Both the position numbers and the translations under genes were made by a program. Below the pieces are notes generated by a model. It did no database searches, was not told the DNA's origin, and saw only the letters and a list, made by a program, of their open reading frames with translations. From Thermomonas brevis (GTDB lineage: Bacteria; Pseudomonadota; Gammaproteobacteria; Xanthomonadales; Xanthomonadaceae): a DNA stretch of 64,000 bases. Shown piece by piece: positions 8,056 to 17,071 of the stretch. The stretch covers positions 1,488,001-1,552,000 of the forward strand of contig NZ_CP060711.1 in NCBI RefSeq assembly GCF_014395425.1, given 5' to 3'. Every line of letters starts with the position of its first letter. The first letter of the stretch is position 1.

Positions 8056-8823
8056 TCATGCGTCGCCCTGGAAACCCTGCGCGCGGAACGTCAGCACCAG
8101 CGTGTCGCGGTGCCCGCCCTCCGCGGCCAGCGGCTGGATCGGGGTGGATTCGTGGATCACCCGCGCGTCGTCCAGCAGCAGCAGCGACCACGGCTCGGCG
8201 AGGGTGAAGCGCTGGCCGTCCGGGCCGTTGGCCTCGAACACGCGCGTCTCGCCGCCCTTGATCGCGTGCCGCGACACCAGCAGCACCGCGACGAAATCCA
8301 CGCCGTCGCGATGCGCGCCTTCCGGCGTGGGCCGGCCGAGGCCGTCGCTGGTGTCGATACGGAACTGGTGCGCTTCCACGTGCCAGCGCGGCGCCGGCAT
8401 CCGCGCCGAGCAGACCCGCGCCAGCGCGCGGATCAGCGCGGTCCAGGCGGGCTGCGCAATGGTGGCCGCTTCGATCGGCTCGAACCAGCGTTCCATGCCG
8501 CCGTGCAGCGCGTTGTATTCCACCGGCTGCCAGTGCATGCGGTGCGGCACCTGGCGCAGCGCGTCGCCTTCGACCACGAAACAGGCATGCCGGCGCCGAC
8601 GGTAGCGGCCGCCGTCCTTGAGGTATTCGTCGCTGCACAGGTCGTCCCAGCTGGGAAGCAGCGCGTCGAAGGCGGCGCGCGGCACGCCGGCCAGCGCGGC
8701 CACGGCGTCGGGGGCGAGCACGGCGAAGCCGCGATCGCGCAGGGCGGCATCGAGCCCGTCCAGCGGCGTCTGCGGGGCGGCAAAACCGGCGACCATCGGC
8801 GTCTCCGCGAATGAGGGCGCCAT
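8056..8823 (-). CDS. 2OG-Fe(II) dioxygenase family protein
   Basis: A 255-residue protein with the 2-oxoglutarate/iron oxygenase pattern: an HxD pair in EGAHRDGVDFVAVLL (about residue 170), a distal His in ARVIHESTPI, and the 2OG-binding Arg region in GGHRDTLVLTFRAQGF. It resembles the 2OG-Fe_Oxy_2 group (PF10014), which includes free-amino-acid hydroxylases; the substrate here is unknown. It lies downstream of the tRNA-Gln terminator and upstream of fah on the same strand, but the operator before fah suggests a separate transcript. Confidence 0.8.
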   Translation of the reverse strand: MAPSFAETPMVAGFAAPQTPLDGLDAALRDRGFAVLAPDAVAALAGVPRAAFDALLPSWDDLCSDEYLKDGGRYRRRRHACFVVEGDALRQVPHRMHWQPVEYNALHGGMERWFEPIEAATIAQPAWTALIRALARVCSARMPAPRWHVEAHQFRIDTSDGLGRPTPEGAHRDGVDFVAVLLVSRHAIKGGETRVFEANGPDGQRFTLAEPWSLLLLDDARVIHESTPIQPLAAEGGHRDTLVLTFRAQGFQGDA

Positions 8824-8865
8824 TGTCGCACCGCATCGGATCGCGCCGCCGCAATCGGCGGCCGG

Positions 8866-8897
8866 AAAAGACGAAACCCGCCTTGCGGCGGGTTTCG
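8866..8897 (-). terminator. Terminator of tRNA-Gln
   Basis: A perfect 11-bp stem (CGAAACCCGCC / GGCGGGTTTCG) with a four-base loop is followed on the minus strand by TCTTTT. It begins seven bases after the tRNA 3' end and closes that transcript before the oxygenase gene. Confidence 0.88.
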
Positions 8898-8903
8898 GAG
8901 AGA

Positions 8904-8978
8904 TGGCAGCCCCGGATGGATTCGAACCACCGAATGCCTGAGTCAGAGTCAGGTGCCTTACCGCTTGGCGACGGGGCT
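8904..8978 (-). tRNA. tRNA-Gln (anticodon CTG)
   Basis: A 75-base cloverleaf read on the minus strand with an encoded CCA. The acceptor arms AGCCCCG/CGGGGCT pair fully. The D-arm region is GTCGCCAAGCGGTAAGGC. The anticodon arm CCTGA-CTCTGAC-TCAGG puts CTG in the loop, reading CAG (Gln). The T-loop is GGTTCGAATCC. A good terminator follows directly. Confidence 0.95.
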
Positions 8979-9076
8979 ATGCAGCGAATTGTAGCGTGAA
9001 ACGCGCCTGCTGGATGAATGCCGACAGGCGCTTCGCCATCGCCTTCCAGCCAAAAAGGCCGGAAGGCGAAGCAGGA

Positions 9077-9469
9077 TCAGCGCTTGGAGAACTGCGTGGC
9101 GCGACGCGCCTTGTGCAGGCCGACCTTCTTGCGCTCGACCTCGCGGGCGTCGCGGGTCATGAAGCCGGCCTTGCGCAGCTCGGACTTCAGGGTTTCGTCG
9201 TACTCGACCAGCGCGCGGGCGATGCCGAGGCGGATCGCACCGGCCTGGCCGGTGGTGCCGCCGCCGGTGGTGGTGACCACGATGTCGAAGCTTTCGGTGT
9301 TCTTGGTCAGCTCCAGCGGCTGGCGCACGATCATGCGCGCGGTCTCACGGCCGAAGAACTCGTCCAGCGGACGGTCGTTGACGGTGATGGTGCCAGTGCC
9401 CTTGCGCAGGAACACACGGGCGGTGGAGGACTTGCGGCGGCCGGTGCCGTAATTCTGGGAAATAGCCAT
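9077..9469 (-). CDS. rpsI: 30S ribosomal protein S9
   Basis: A 130-residue S9 with typical features: the start [20 protein letters not shown], the [21 protein letters not shown] core and the basic tail ending in RRATQFSKR, which reaches the ribosomal P-site. It lies 13 bases downstream of rplM, the conserved rplM-rpsI operon. The downstream hairpins (near 9003-9031 and 9041-9067) are weak as terminators. Confidence 0.98.
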   Translation of the reverse strand: MAISQNYGTGRRKSSTARVFLRKGTGTITVNDRPLDEFFGRETARMIVRQPLELTKNTESFDIVVTTTGGGTTGQAGAIRLGIARALVEYDETLKSELRKAGFMTRDAREVERKKVGLHKARRATQFSKR

Positions 9470-9482
9470 GGGATCGTGTGCC

Positions 9483-9911
<429 letters not shown>

Positions 9912-10097
9912 TGGGAACTCTTGATCGGGGGTGCCTGGTCGGGCTGGTTCCTGACTGCGGAACGTCGCCTCGCGTTGTGTCTCGTTTCGGGCCGGCCAGA
10001 CAGCATTCCGGGCGCGAAAGGAGCGGAATCATAACCGCCCCGCCGGGCCGGCGCAAGCCGCCCCCTGTCCACGCCGGCGGCGGCCTAGAATGCCGGC

Positions 10098-10742
10098 ATG
10101 GACACCCTTCGCCACCTGAACCCGCTGGACCGCCTGCTGGATTCGGCCCAGAACGCCCTGTCCACCGTGCTGGGCGCGCCGCGCGCCGAACGCCCCAATC
10201 CCGGTTTGGGCGAGCCCGACGTCGTGCTGGACGAATCCGAGCGCCGTCACGCCGCGGGGCTGATGCGCATCAACCACGTCGGCGAGGTCTGCGCGCAGGC
10301 GCTGTACATCGGCCAGGCCGCGGTGGCGCGCGAGCCGGCCACCCGCGCGCACCTGCTGGAGGCGGCGCAGGAGGAAACCGACCACCTCGCCTGGTGCGCC
10401 GACCGCCTGCGCGAGCTGGACAGCCGGCCCAGCCTGTTCAACCCGCTGTGGTACGCCGGCAGCTGGGCCATCGGCGCGGCGGCCGGGCTGCGCGGCGACG
10501 GCTGGAACCTGGGCTTCGTAGTCGAAACCGAGCGCCAGGTCGAAGCGCACCTGGAAGAACACCTGCAGACGCTGCCGCCGGCCGACGCGCGCAGCCGCGC
10601 GATCCTGTCGGTGATGAAGGACGACGAGGCCCGCCACGCCGACAATGCGCTGGCCGCCGGCGCACGCGTGCTGCCGTGGCCGATCCCGACGGTGATGGCG
10701 GCGATGTCGACGGTGATGAAGACGGTGGCCTACCGGATTTGA
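10098..10742 (+). CDS. coq7: Ubiquinone biosynthesis 5-demethoxyubiquinol hydroxylase Coq7
   Basis: A 214-residue di-iron carboxylate monooxygenase for the hydroxylation of the demethoxyubiquinone ring, a late step of ubiquinone synthesis at the inner membrane. The four-helix di-iron signature is visible as [38 protein letters not shown] and [12 protein letters not shown]. It stands alone between rplM (divergent) and yaeQ (convergent). Many other gammaproteobacteria use the flavin enzyme UbiF instead; the Coq7 form is usual in Xanthomonadaceae. Confidence 0.95.
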   Translation: MDTLRHLNPLDRLLDSAQNALSTVLGAPRAERPNPGLGEPDVVLDESERRHAAGLMRINHVGEVCAQALYIGQAAVAREPATRAHLLEAAQEETDHLAWCADRLRELDSRPSLFNPLWYAGSWAIGAAAGLRGDGWNLGFVVETERQVEAHLEEHLQTLPPADARSRAILSVMKDDEARHADNALAAGARVLPWPIPTVMAAMSTVMKTVAYRI

Positions 10743-10776
10743 GCGCGCGGTCGCGGCGACGCGCGCCAGCGCCCGT

Positions 10777-11337
10777 TCACTCGGGCAACGCGGTCCCGGC
10801 GACCATCCGCAGGCGCGGCCGCAGCGAGACGCTGCGCGCATCGTCCATCAGCTGCAGTTCGCCGTCCTGGATCATCGCGGTGACCCGCATGCCGCGCTCC
10901 AGCAGTCCGATCGCCTGCGCGATGGCCGCATCGTCCAGTTCCATGACGGTGAGGTTGCGCAGCCGCGCCAATGCAGGCGCATTGCGCTTCCACCATACCT
11001 CCGCCGCCTGCCCTCCATAGCCGACCACCACCACGCCCGCGGCCCGGCCGCTGGCCTTGCGGAGCCGGCTCTCGTCCGGCTGGCCCAGTTCGATCCATTG
11101 CTGGATGTCGCCGGTGTAGTCGCGCCGCCACAGCGCGGGTTCGTCCTCGTCGCTGAGCCCGCGACCGAACTCCAGGCGCTCGTCCGCGTGCAGCGCGAAG
11201 GCCAGCAGCCGCACCAGCAGGCGGGTTTCGGTCTCCGACGGATGCCGGGCCAGCGTGAGCGCATGGCTGGCGTAGTAGTGGCGGTCCAGGTCGGTGACCT
11301 GCAACTCGATCTTGTAGATGGTGGCGTTGGCGGCCAT
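10777..11337 (-). CDS. yaeQ: YaeQ family protein
   Basis: A 186-residue member of the YaeQ family (PD-(D/E)XK nuclease-like fold by family knowledge). It begins MAANATIYKIELQVTDLDRHYYASHALTLARHP, as is typical, and has the conserved central segment DYTGDIQQWIELGQPDESRLRKA. Biochemical function is not established. It is monocistronic between coq7 (convergent) and an unknown acidic protein (divergent). Confidence 0.9.
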   Translation of the reverse strand: MAANATIYKIELQVTDLDRHYYASHALTLARHPSETETRLLVRLLAFALHADERLEFGRGLSDEDEPALWRRDYTGDIQQWIELGQPDESRLRKASGRAAGVVVVGYGGQAAEVWWKRNAPALARLRNLTVMELDDAAIAQAIGLLERGMRVTAMIQDGELQLMDDARSVSLRPRLRMVAGTALPE

Positions 11338-11451
11338 GGCGCGTCCTGGGCCACGCGGCCGGATCGGGAGGGCGCCATTCTACGGACACGCAAGCGCGGG
11401 ACGACGCTGCGGCCGTATCCTGCGCACCTGCGCGCAGACGGGAACCTTCCG

Positions 11452-11985
11452 ATGTCCGGCCACGAGTACGACCCCGACGACAACTTCAGCCACGCGTTCC
11501 CCCGCCACATCGAGGCAGACGACGAGGACGCGCTGGATGTGGTGGCGTGGCAATTCCTGCTGCTGGTGAACCCGGACGACGAGGACGCGGCGCTGCAACA
11601 GTTCGCCGCGTTCCGGGCCGCGCTGGAGGAGGCCGGCGGGGAGGCCGACCCGGCCCTGCTGCTGCGCGACGCCATCGACTGGAGGGCCGGCTTCCACGTC
11701 GGCGAAGAGGACGCGGAGGGCCTGATGGAGGCGCTGGACGAACTGGCGTCGCGCTGGCGCCAGCGCATCGACTGGGGCATGGACGACGACGCGCGGGAGG
11801 CGCCGGACACCGGCGCGCTGCTGCAAGCGGCGTTCGTCCAACTGCGCGAACGCCATTACAGCCTGTGGACGGTGGAAACCGGCGAGGCCACCCTGGCCGG
11901 CTGGATCACCCACGAACGCGACGAAGAGGCGATGCAGCTGGTCGCCGGCGCGCTGGGTATGTCCGCGCGTCCCGGCGCCGGCTGA
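11452..11985 (+). CDS. Acidic protein of unknown function
   Basis: A 177-residue, strongly acidic, apparently cytoplasmic protein (MSGHEYDPDDNFSHAFPRHI) with no signal or membrane segment. Features include VAWQFLLLVNPDDEDAALQQF and RHYSLWTVETGEATLAGWIT. It may belong to the DUF6630 group found in Xanthomonas, but this is from memory of the pattern and is not certain. The ATG was chosen where the acidic conserved region begins; the longer upstream frame is antisense to yaeQ. A hairpin shared with speD follows. Confidence 0.7.
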   Translation: MSGHEYDPDDNFSHAFPRHIEADDEDALDVVAWQFLLLVNPDDEDAALQQFAAFRAALEEAGGEADPALLLRDAIDWRAGFHVGEEDAEGLMEALDELASRWRQRIDWGMDDDAREAPDTGALLQAAFVQLRERHYSLWTVETGEATLAGWITHERDEEAMQLVAGALGMSARPGAG

Positions 11986-12002
11986 CCGGGCCCGGACGCG
12001 AA

Positions 12003-12024
12003 AACGCCGGCTTGCGCCGGCGTT
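12003..12024. terminator. Hairpin between converging genes, mainly serving speD
   Basis: A perfect 9-bp stem (AACGCCGGC / GCCGGCGTT) with a four-base loop lies between the stops of the acidic-protein gene and speD. On the minus strand it is followed by a TTTTC run, a fair terminator for speD; the plus-strand tail is weaker. Confidence 0.7.
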
Positions 12025-12046
12025 CCGGTTCCGCGGGGCGTCGACC

Positions 12047-12850
12047 TCAGTCGACCAGATTGCGCCCGTGGTACAGCTCCTCGATCTCGCGCTTGAGCCG
12101 CGCCTCGATCTTCATCCGCTCCTTGAACGACAGGTTGCGCGCCTTCTCCTCGAACAGGTACTGGTCGAGGTCGAAGTCCTTCAGGTGCATCTTCGTGTGG
12201 AACATGTTTTCCTGGTACACGTTCACGTCGAGCATTTCGTAGCGCGAACGGATGTTCTTCGCCAGGTAGTCCTGGATCGAATTGATCTTGTGGTCGATGA
12301 AGTGCTTGCGGCCCTTCACGTCGCGGGTGAAGCCGCGCACGCGGTAGTCCATCACCACGATGTCGGATTCCAGCGACTCGATCAGGTAGTTCAGCGCCTT
12401 CAGCGGCGAGATCACGCCGCAGGTGGATACGTCGATGTCGGCGCGGAAGGTCGCGATGCCGTTGTCCGGATGGGTTTCCGGATAGGTGTGCACGGTGATG
12501 TGCGACTTGTCGAGGTGGGCGACCACCGCGTCGGAGATCACGCCCTTGGCGTCGGCCTTGTCGATCACCGGCTGTTCGGAGATCAGGATCGTCACCGACG
12601 CGCCCTGCGGGTCGTAGTCCTGGCGCGCGATGTTGAGGATGTTCGCGCCGATGATCTCCGCCACGTCGGTGAGGATCTGGGTGAGGCGGTCGGCGTTGTA
12701 TTCCTCGTCGATGTACTCGATGTAGCGCCTGCGCTCGTCCTCCGACGCGGCGTAGCACACGTCGTAGATGTTGAAGCTGAGCGACTTGGTGAGGTTGTTG
12801 AAGCCTTGCAGCTTCAGGCGCGGCAGCGGTTTGACCACGGCGGTTGGCAT
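12047..12850 (-). CDS. speD: S-adenosylmethionine decarboxylase proenzyme
   Basis: A 267-residue E. coli-type (class 1A) AdoMet decarboxylase that supplies decarboxylated AdoMet for spermidine synthesis. Autocleavage at the Lys-Ser pair in [18 protein letters not shown] creates the pyruvoyl cofactor. [20 protein letters not shown] and [20 protein letters not shown] are family blocks. The start [20 protein letters not shown] is typical. It is divergent from clp, as in Xanthomonas, across a 127-base intergenic region. Confidence 0.96.
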   Translation of the reverse strand: MPTAVVKPLPRLKLQGFNNLTKSLSFNIYDVCYAASEDERRRYIEYIDEEYNADRLTQILTDVAEIIGANILNIARQDYDPQGASVTILISEQPVIDKADAKGVISDAVVAHLDKSHITVHTYPETHPDNGIATFRADIDVSTCGVISPLKALNYLIESLESDIVVMDYRVRGFTRDVKGRKHFIDHKINSIQDYLAKNIRSRYEMLDVNVYQENMFHTKMHLKDFDLDQYLFEEKARNLSFKERMKIEARLKREIEELYHGRNLVD

Positions 12851-12977
12851 CCGGCGGAAACGGGACAGGGCGGCGATTATGCGGCAAAGCGCCCGGCGGC
12901 GCGTCGAGGCCGGCTCCCGGGCGGGTTCGGGAAGTTTGCCCCCCATCACGGATCGGCCTAAGCTTGGGCATTCACGA

Positions 12978-13670
12978 ATGTCCGCCCGAATGAGCAGCAG
13001 ATTCCCCAAACCCGCCATGCCGCGCGCATTCAACCCGCTTGGCGCCGATCCCGACACCATCGAGCGCTTCATCGCCAATTGCCACCGGCGGAAGTATCCG
13101 GCGCGCACCGAGGTGTTCCACCCGGGCGATCCGGCCGGCACGCTGTACTACATCATCTCCGGCTCGGTCAGCATCATCGCCCGCGAGGACGACGAGCGCG
13201 AGCTGGTGCTGGGCTACATCGGCGCGGGCGAGTTCGTCGGCGAGATGGGCCTGTTCATCGAGACCGAACAGCGCGGCGTGGCGCTGCGCACGCGCACCGC
13301 CTGCGAGCTGGCCGAGATCAGCTACGAGCGCCTGCAGTCGCTGCTGGTGGCGCAGGCCAACGACGCCACCCGCCTGCTGTATTCGATCGGCACCCAGATC
13401 AGCCAGCGCCTGCTGACCACCAGCCGCAAAGCCGGCCGGCTGGCGTTCCTCGACGTCACCGACCGCATCTACCGCACCCTGTTCGACCTGGCCAACGAGC
13501 CCGAGTCGATGTCGCATCCGCTGGGCACGCAATTGCGCGTGTCGCGGCAGGAGCTGGCGCGGCTGGTCGGCTGCTCGCGCGAGATGGCCGGCCGCGTGCT
13601 GAAGAAGCTGCAGGCCGACGGCAAGCTGCACGCCCGCGGCAAGACCGTGGTGGTGTACGGCACACGCTAG
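12978..13670 (+). CDS. clp: Crp/Fnr-family global regulator Clp
   Basis: A 230-residue CRP-like protein matching Xanthomonas Clp in length and sequence. The cyclic-nucleotide-binding fold spans about residues 28-145 ([26 protein letters not shown]), followed by the dimer helix and a winged helix-turn-helix ([29 protein letters not shown]). In Xanthomonas, Clp controls virulence factors and responds to cyclic di-GMP, with Glu99 in the ligand pocket important for this. The aligned residue here is Gly100 ([10 protein letters not shown]), so ligand response may differ. Three in-frame ATGs lie close together; the first gives the same length as Xanthomonas Clp. Confidence 0.93.
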   Translation: MSARMSSRFPKPAMPRAFNPLGADPDTIERFIANCHRRKYPARTEVFHPGDPAGTLYYIISGSVSIIAREDDERELVLGYIGAGEFVGEMGLFIETEQRGVALRTRTACELAEISYERLQSLLVAQANDATRLLYSIGTQISQRLLTTSRKAGRLAFLDVTDRIYRTLFDLANEPESMSHPLGTQLRVSRQELARLVGCSREMAGRVLKKLQADGKLHARGKTVVVYGTR

Positions 13671-13697
13671 CGATTCCCCGAACGGAGCACGGTGCGC

Positions 13698-14168
13698 ATG
13701 AGCCACGCCTTTTCCCCCGGCCACCGCGCCCCCGACGTCGACCTGCGCAACGCGGTGCCGGCCGACGCCGACGACGTGGCGCACCTGCTGGCCGAGCTGG
13801 GCTATCCCTGCGACCTCGACGACGCCTCCGAACGGATCAGCGCGATCCTCGCCAACGAGCGCCAGGCGCTGGTGCTGGCGCGCCGCGAAGGCGCGGTGTG
13901 CGGGCTGGTGGCGCTGGACTTCATGTACTACCTGCCGCTGGGCACCACCACCTGCCGCGTCACCGCGCTGGTGGTCACGCCCAGCGCGCAGGGCCAAGGC
14001 ATCGGCCGGCACCTGCTGAAGGAGGCCGAACGCCGCGCCCGCGGCGGCGGCGCCGCGCGCATCGAACTGACCTCCGGCACCCAGCGCGTCGAGGCGCACG
14101 CGTTCTACCGGGCCTGCGGCTACAGCGACAGCTCGGTGCGCTTCGTCAAGCCGCTGGGCTCGGCATGA
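13698..14168 (+). CDS. GNAT family N-acetyltransferase
   Basis: A 156-residue acetyltransferase with the acetyl-CoA-binding motif A (ALVVTPSAQGQGIGRHLLKEAERRA) and the C-terminal AHAFYRACGY motif. The substrate is unknown. It lies 27 bases downstream of clp and may share its transcript. The ATG is chosen at MSHAFSPGHRAP; a GTG six bases upstream is possible. Its 3' end overlaps the convergent MarR-GNAT gene by 23 bases. Confidence 0.85.
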   Translation: MSHAFSPGHRAPDVDLRNAVPADADDVAHLLAELGYPCDLDDASERISAILANERQALVLARREGAVCGLVALDFMYYLPLGTTTCRVTALVVTPSAQGQGIGRHLLKEAERRARGGGAARIELTSGTQRVEAHAFYRACGYSDSSVRFVKPLGSA

Positions 14169-15129
14169 GCGGGCGTCGGCTTCCGCGATAGATCATGTAG
14201 ACGTCGGAGCGCTGGTAATGCGAGCCGGGCTTGAGTCCCGGCTGCAGCTCGAACCCGGCGCTTTCGTACAGCCGCAACGCCGGCCGCAGGGCGCTGTGCG
14301 ATTCCAGGAACAGGCGCTGCCCGCCGCGCGCGCGGAAGTCGGCGATGGCGGCGTCGAGCAGCTTCCGCCCGGTGCCGAGCCCGCGGCAGCGCTCCGTCAC
14401 CGCCATTTTCGACAGCTCGTAGACGCCGGGCGCCTCCTGCAGCAATGCGCAGGTGCCGACCGGCTCGCCATCCAGCAGGGCGAAGAAGATCGCGCCGCCG
14501 GGGGCGAGCACGTGCTGTTCCGGTTCGGACAGCACCGCGTGGTCGATCGGCTCGATGCTGTAATGCCGGCTCAACCATTCCGCGTTGAGCCGGTAGAAAT
14601 GCGCGCGCAGCTCCGGCGAGAACGGGACGATGCGCACCGCGGCGCCCTGCCGCTCGCGCAGCCGGGCCAGCACCTCGCCCGCCAGCGGATTGGCGGCCAG
14701 GTCTTCCTCGAACGACGCCAGCGCATGCAGCAGTCCCGTGCCCTGCGCGGCCAGCCGCCGCTCCAGCGTTTCCTCCAGGGCGTCCCATAGCGGCTGCGCG
14801 ACCCGGAGCTCCGCTTCCGCGCGCGCGCCGAGCGCGAGCGTGCGCCGGCGCCGGTCGGCGGGATCGGCCTCCGAGCGCAGCCAGCCGTCCTTCTCCAGCC
14901 GCGACGCCAGCTGGCTGACCGCCGAATGGGTCTGCCCCACGGCATCGGCGATCGCGGTCACCGGCATCGGCCCGGCGGCCTGCAGCAGGCGGAGGATGGG
15001 GAACCAGCGCGCCTGCAGGGCAATGCCGGCATCGCGGTAGAGCTGGTCGACCGCGTCGTAGCAGCGATCGCTCAGCGCCTTGAACCGGCTGCCAAGCGCG
15101 AGGACGCCCTGATCGAACAGGAACTGCAT
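14146..15129 (-). CDS. MarR-type regulator fused to a GNAT acetyltransferase
   Basis: A 327-residue two-domain protein. Residues about 1-145 are a MarR-like winged helix (AIADAVGQTHSAVSQLASRLEKDGWL, ADPADRRRRTLAL). Residues about 165-310 are a GNAT domain (MAVTERCRGLGTGRKLLDAAIADF, RLYESAGFELQPGL). Such fusions are known but their targets are not. The promoter carries two adjacent inverted repeats of the ACGTA type directly upstream, consistent with autoregulation. It is downstream of the trpC/HAD operon on the same strand but separated by that palindromic promoter. Confidence 0.88.
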   Translation of the reverse strand: MQFLFDQGVLALGSRFKALSDRCYDAVDQLYRDAGIALQARWFPILRLLQAAGPMPVTAIADAVGQTHSAVSQLASRLEKDGWLRSEADPADRRRRTLALGARAEAELRVAQPLWDALEETLERRLAAQGTGLLHALASFEEDLAANPLAGEVLARLRERQGAAVRIVPFSPELRAHFYRLNAEWLSRHYSIEPIDHAVLSEPEQHVLAPGGAIFFALLDGEPVGTCALLQEAPGVYELSKMAVTERCRGLGTGRKLLDAAIADFRARGGQRLFLESHSALRPALRLYESAGFELQPGLKPGSHYQRSDVYMIYRGSRRPLMPSPAA

Positions 15130-15144
15130 GATCGGACCCTCTTC

Positions 15145-15173
15145 ATTACGTATTTCGTAATACGTAACGTATT
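15145..15173. promoter_or_regulatory. Tandem palindromes in the MarR-GNAT promoter
   Basis: Two inverted repeats abut: ATTACG-5 nt-CGTAAT (15145-15161) and AATACGT-A-ACGTATT (15159-15173). They lie 16-44 bases upstream of the ATG in an AT-rich patch within high-GC DNA. They probably bind the MarR-GNAT protein itself. Confidence 0.6.
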
Positions 15174-15210
15174 AAACCGGAATGCGACCGTCAAGCCCGT
15201 TCCCCTCGCG

Positions 15211-15936
15211 TCAGCCGCCTGCCGGCTCCCCCGCCCTGCCCGGACAGCCCCAGTTGAGGATCGGCGTGCCGGACGGCAGCACGCGGCGGAACAGCGCCAC
15301 CCGCGCCGCCTTCGGGTTCACCACCACCGGCCTGCGCGCCGCCCGCAGCAGCGGCAGGTCTGCGCTGCTGTCGGAATAGGCGCTTTCCACCGGCCCGGTG
15401 AAGCCGGCCGCGCGCAGCATCGTCATCTTCATCGCGTGGTGGCAATGGCGCAGCGCGCCCATGCCGCCCAGCTTCGGGCCCAGCAGGGTGCCGATCACCG
15501 GCACGTCCTCGTGCGCGACGAACGACAGGATCGCCCGCGCCAGTTCCGGCGGCGCGCCGGTCGCCACCACCACGCGGTCGCCGCGCTCGCGGTGCTGGTG
15601 GAACACGTCCAGCGCCAGCGGCAGCAGCCGCGCCTTGACCGCCTCGACGTGCGAGGCGACGTAGCGGTCGATCAGCGCGTCCAGCGCGGCGCGGTCGCGC
15701 ACGCCCAGCGTGCCGGTCCAGACGAACACCGAGATGCCGGCGCGCCGGGTCGGCAGCCACGCCACCATCGGCCCGGCCACCGGCGCGACCAGCAGCGCCA
15801 GCAGCACGCGCCACCACGCGCGTTCGATCAGCCACTTGAACAGGTGGCTGCCGGAATCGCCGTCGTACAGGGTGTGGTCGAAGTCGAACACCACCAGCGG
15901 CGCATCGTCGCGCGGCGGCGGATACGCACCACTCAC
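15211..15936 (-). CDS. HAD-IB family phosphatase
   Basis: A 241-residue SerB-like HAD-IB hydrolase with the nucleophile motif [15 protein letters not shown], motif II in [11 protein letters not shown] and motif III/IV in [13 protein letters not shown] and [12 protein letters not shown] hydrophobic stretch ([21 protein letters not shown]) suggests membrane association or a lipid-linked or polar-lipid substrate, as in CicA/PgpC-type relatives; the substrate is unproven. It starts at a GTG overlapping the trpC stop (GTGA) with GGGAG upstream, so it is translationally coupled to trpC and is the last gene of the trp operon. Confidence 0.85.
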   Translation of the reverse strand: MSGAYPPPRDDAPLVVFDFDHTLYDGDSGSHLFKWLIERAWWRVLLALLVAPVAGPMVAWLPTRRAGISVFVWTGTLGVRDRAALDALIDRYVASHVEAVKARLLPLALDVFHQHRERGDRVVVATGAPPELARAILSFVAHEDVPVIGTLLGPKLGGMGALRHCHHAMKMTMLRAAGFTGPVESAYSDSSADLPLLRAARRPVVVNPKAARVALFRRVLPSGTPILNWGCPGRAGEPAGG

Positions 15937-16721
15937 GCGAACAGCTCCCGCAGCGCGACGCCCGGATCGGGCTGGCGCATGAACGCCTCGCCGACCAGGA
16001 AGGCGTGCACGCCGGCCTCGCGCATCAGCGCCACGTCGGCGGGCGCGAGGATGCCGCTCTCGGTCACCAGCACGCGGTCGGCCGGCACCGCGTCCTTCAG
16101 GTCCAGCGTGGCCCGCAGCGACACATCGAAGGTCTTGAGGTTGCGGTTGTTGATGCCGAGCAGACGCGCCGGCACCGGCAGCGCGCGCTCCAGTTCGTCC
16201 AGGTCGTGCACTTCCACCAGCACGTCCATGCCGAGCTCGGCGGCGACGAAGGCGAACTCGGACAGCTGCGCGTCGTCCAGCGCGGCGGCGATCAGCAGCA
16301 CGCAGTCGGCGCCGAGCGTGCGCGCCTCGTACAACTGGTATGGATCGACGATGAAGTCCTTGCGCAGCACCGGCAGCGCGCACGCGGCGCGCGCCTGTTT
16401 CAGATACTCGTCGCTGCCCTGGAAGAAATCGACGTCGGTCAGCACCGACAGGCAGGCCGCACCGCCGGCTTCGTAGCTGCGCGCGATCGCCGCCGGGTCG
16501 AAGTCGGCGCGGATCACGCCCTTGCTCGGGCTGGCCTTCTTCACCTCGGCGATCACCGCCGGCCGGCCGGCCGCGATCTTCGCGGCGACGGCGTCGGCGA
16601 AGCCGCGGGTCGGCGGCGCGGACGCGGCGCGGGTCTTCAGTTCGAACAGCGAGACGCGCTCGCGGCGCTCGGCGACTTCCGCATGCTTGCGGCGCAGGAT
16701 GGTGTCGAGGATGGTGCTCAT
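15933..16721 (-). CDS. trpC: Indole-3-glycerol phosphate synthase
   Basis: A 262-residue TIM-barrel enzyme that forms indole-3-glycerol phosphate from CdRP in tryptophan synthesis. Signature segments are [57 protein letters not shown] and VTESGI. Monofunctional (no fused TrpF). Its ATG overlaps the preceding ABM-domain gene by four bases, and its stop overlaps the HAD phosphatase start. Confidence 0.97.
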   Translation of the reverse strand: MSTILDTILRRKHAEVAERRERVSLFELKTRAASAPPTRGFADAVAAKIAAGRPAVIAEVKKASPSKGVIRADFDPAAIARSYEAGGAACLSVLTDVDFFQGSDEYLKQARAACALPVLRKDFIVDPYQLYEARTLGADCVLLIAAALDDAQLSEFAFVAAELGMDVLVEVHDLDELERALPVPARLLGINNRNLKTFDVSLRATLDLKDAVPADRVLVTESGILAPADVALMREAGVHAFLVGEAFMRQPDPGVALRELFA

Positions 16722-17071
16722 CGGGATGCGGATTTTCCGTAGGCGCGCTCGACCTTGGCCACGCGCAGTTCGAAGTGGTCGTACCAGTGGCCGCGCCCGT
16801 GGGCGCGGACGGCGGCGTGTTCGGCGTGGCGCTTCCAGTCCGCGATCGCCGCCTCGCTTTCCCAGTACGACACGGTGATGCCGAAGCGGTCGGCGCCGCG
16901 CGCGGATTCCACGCCGAGGAAGCCGGGCTGGCGCGCGGCCAGTTCCAGCATGCGCGCGGCGGCGGCCTGGTAGCCGGCCTCGTCGTCGCCGTTGCGCAGC
17001 GACGAGAAGATCGCCGCGTAGAAGGGCGGCGACGGCAGCGCGGCGAACGCCGGGGACGCGGCCTCAGCCAT
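16718..17071 (-). CDS. Antibiotic biosynthesis monooxygenase (ABM) domain protein inside the trp operon
   Basis: A 117-residue single-domain ABM-like (dimeric alpha-beta barrel) protein: [53 protein letters not shown] and a closing [13 protein letters not shown]. Relatives include quinol monooxygenases and heme-degrading enzymes. No catalytic function can be assigned here. It overlaps trpD upstream by eight bases and trpC downstream by four, so it is fully integrated in the operon. Confidence 0.85.
   Translation of the reverse strand: MAEAASPAFAALPSPPFYAAIFSSLRNGDDEAGYQAAAARMLELAARQPGFLGVESARGADRFGITVSYWESEAAIADWKRHAEHAAVRAHGRGHWYDHFELRVAKVERAYGKSASR

Noticed and set aside
6904..8814. A long plus-strand open frame (about 636 codons) over fah and the 2OG-Fe oxygenase
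   Set aside because: Antisense to two well-supported genes and without recognisable motifs.
9003..9067. Two hairpins downstream of rpsI considered as a terminator
   Set aside because: Long loops and no U tract; too weak to call.
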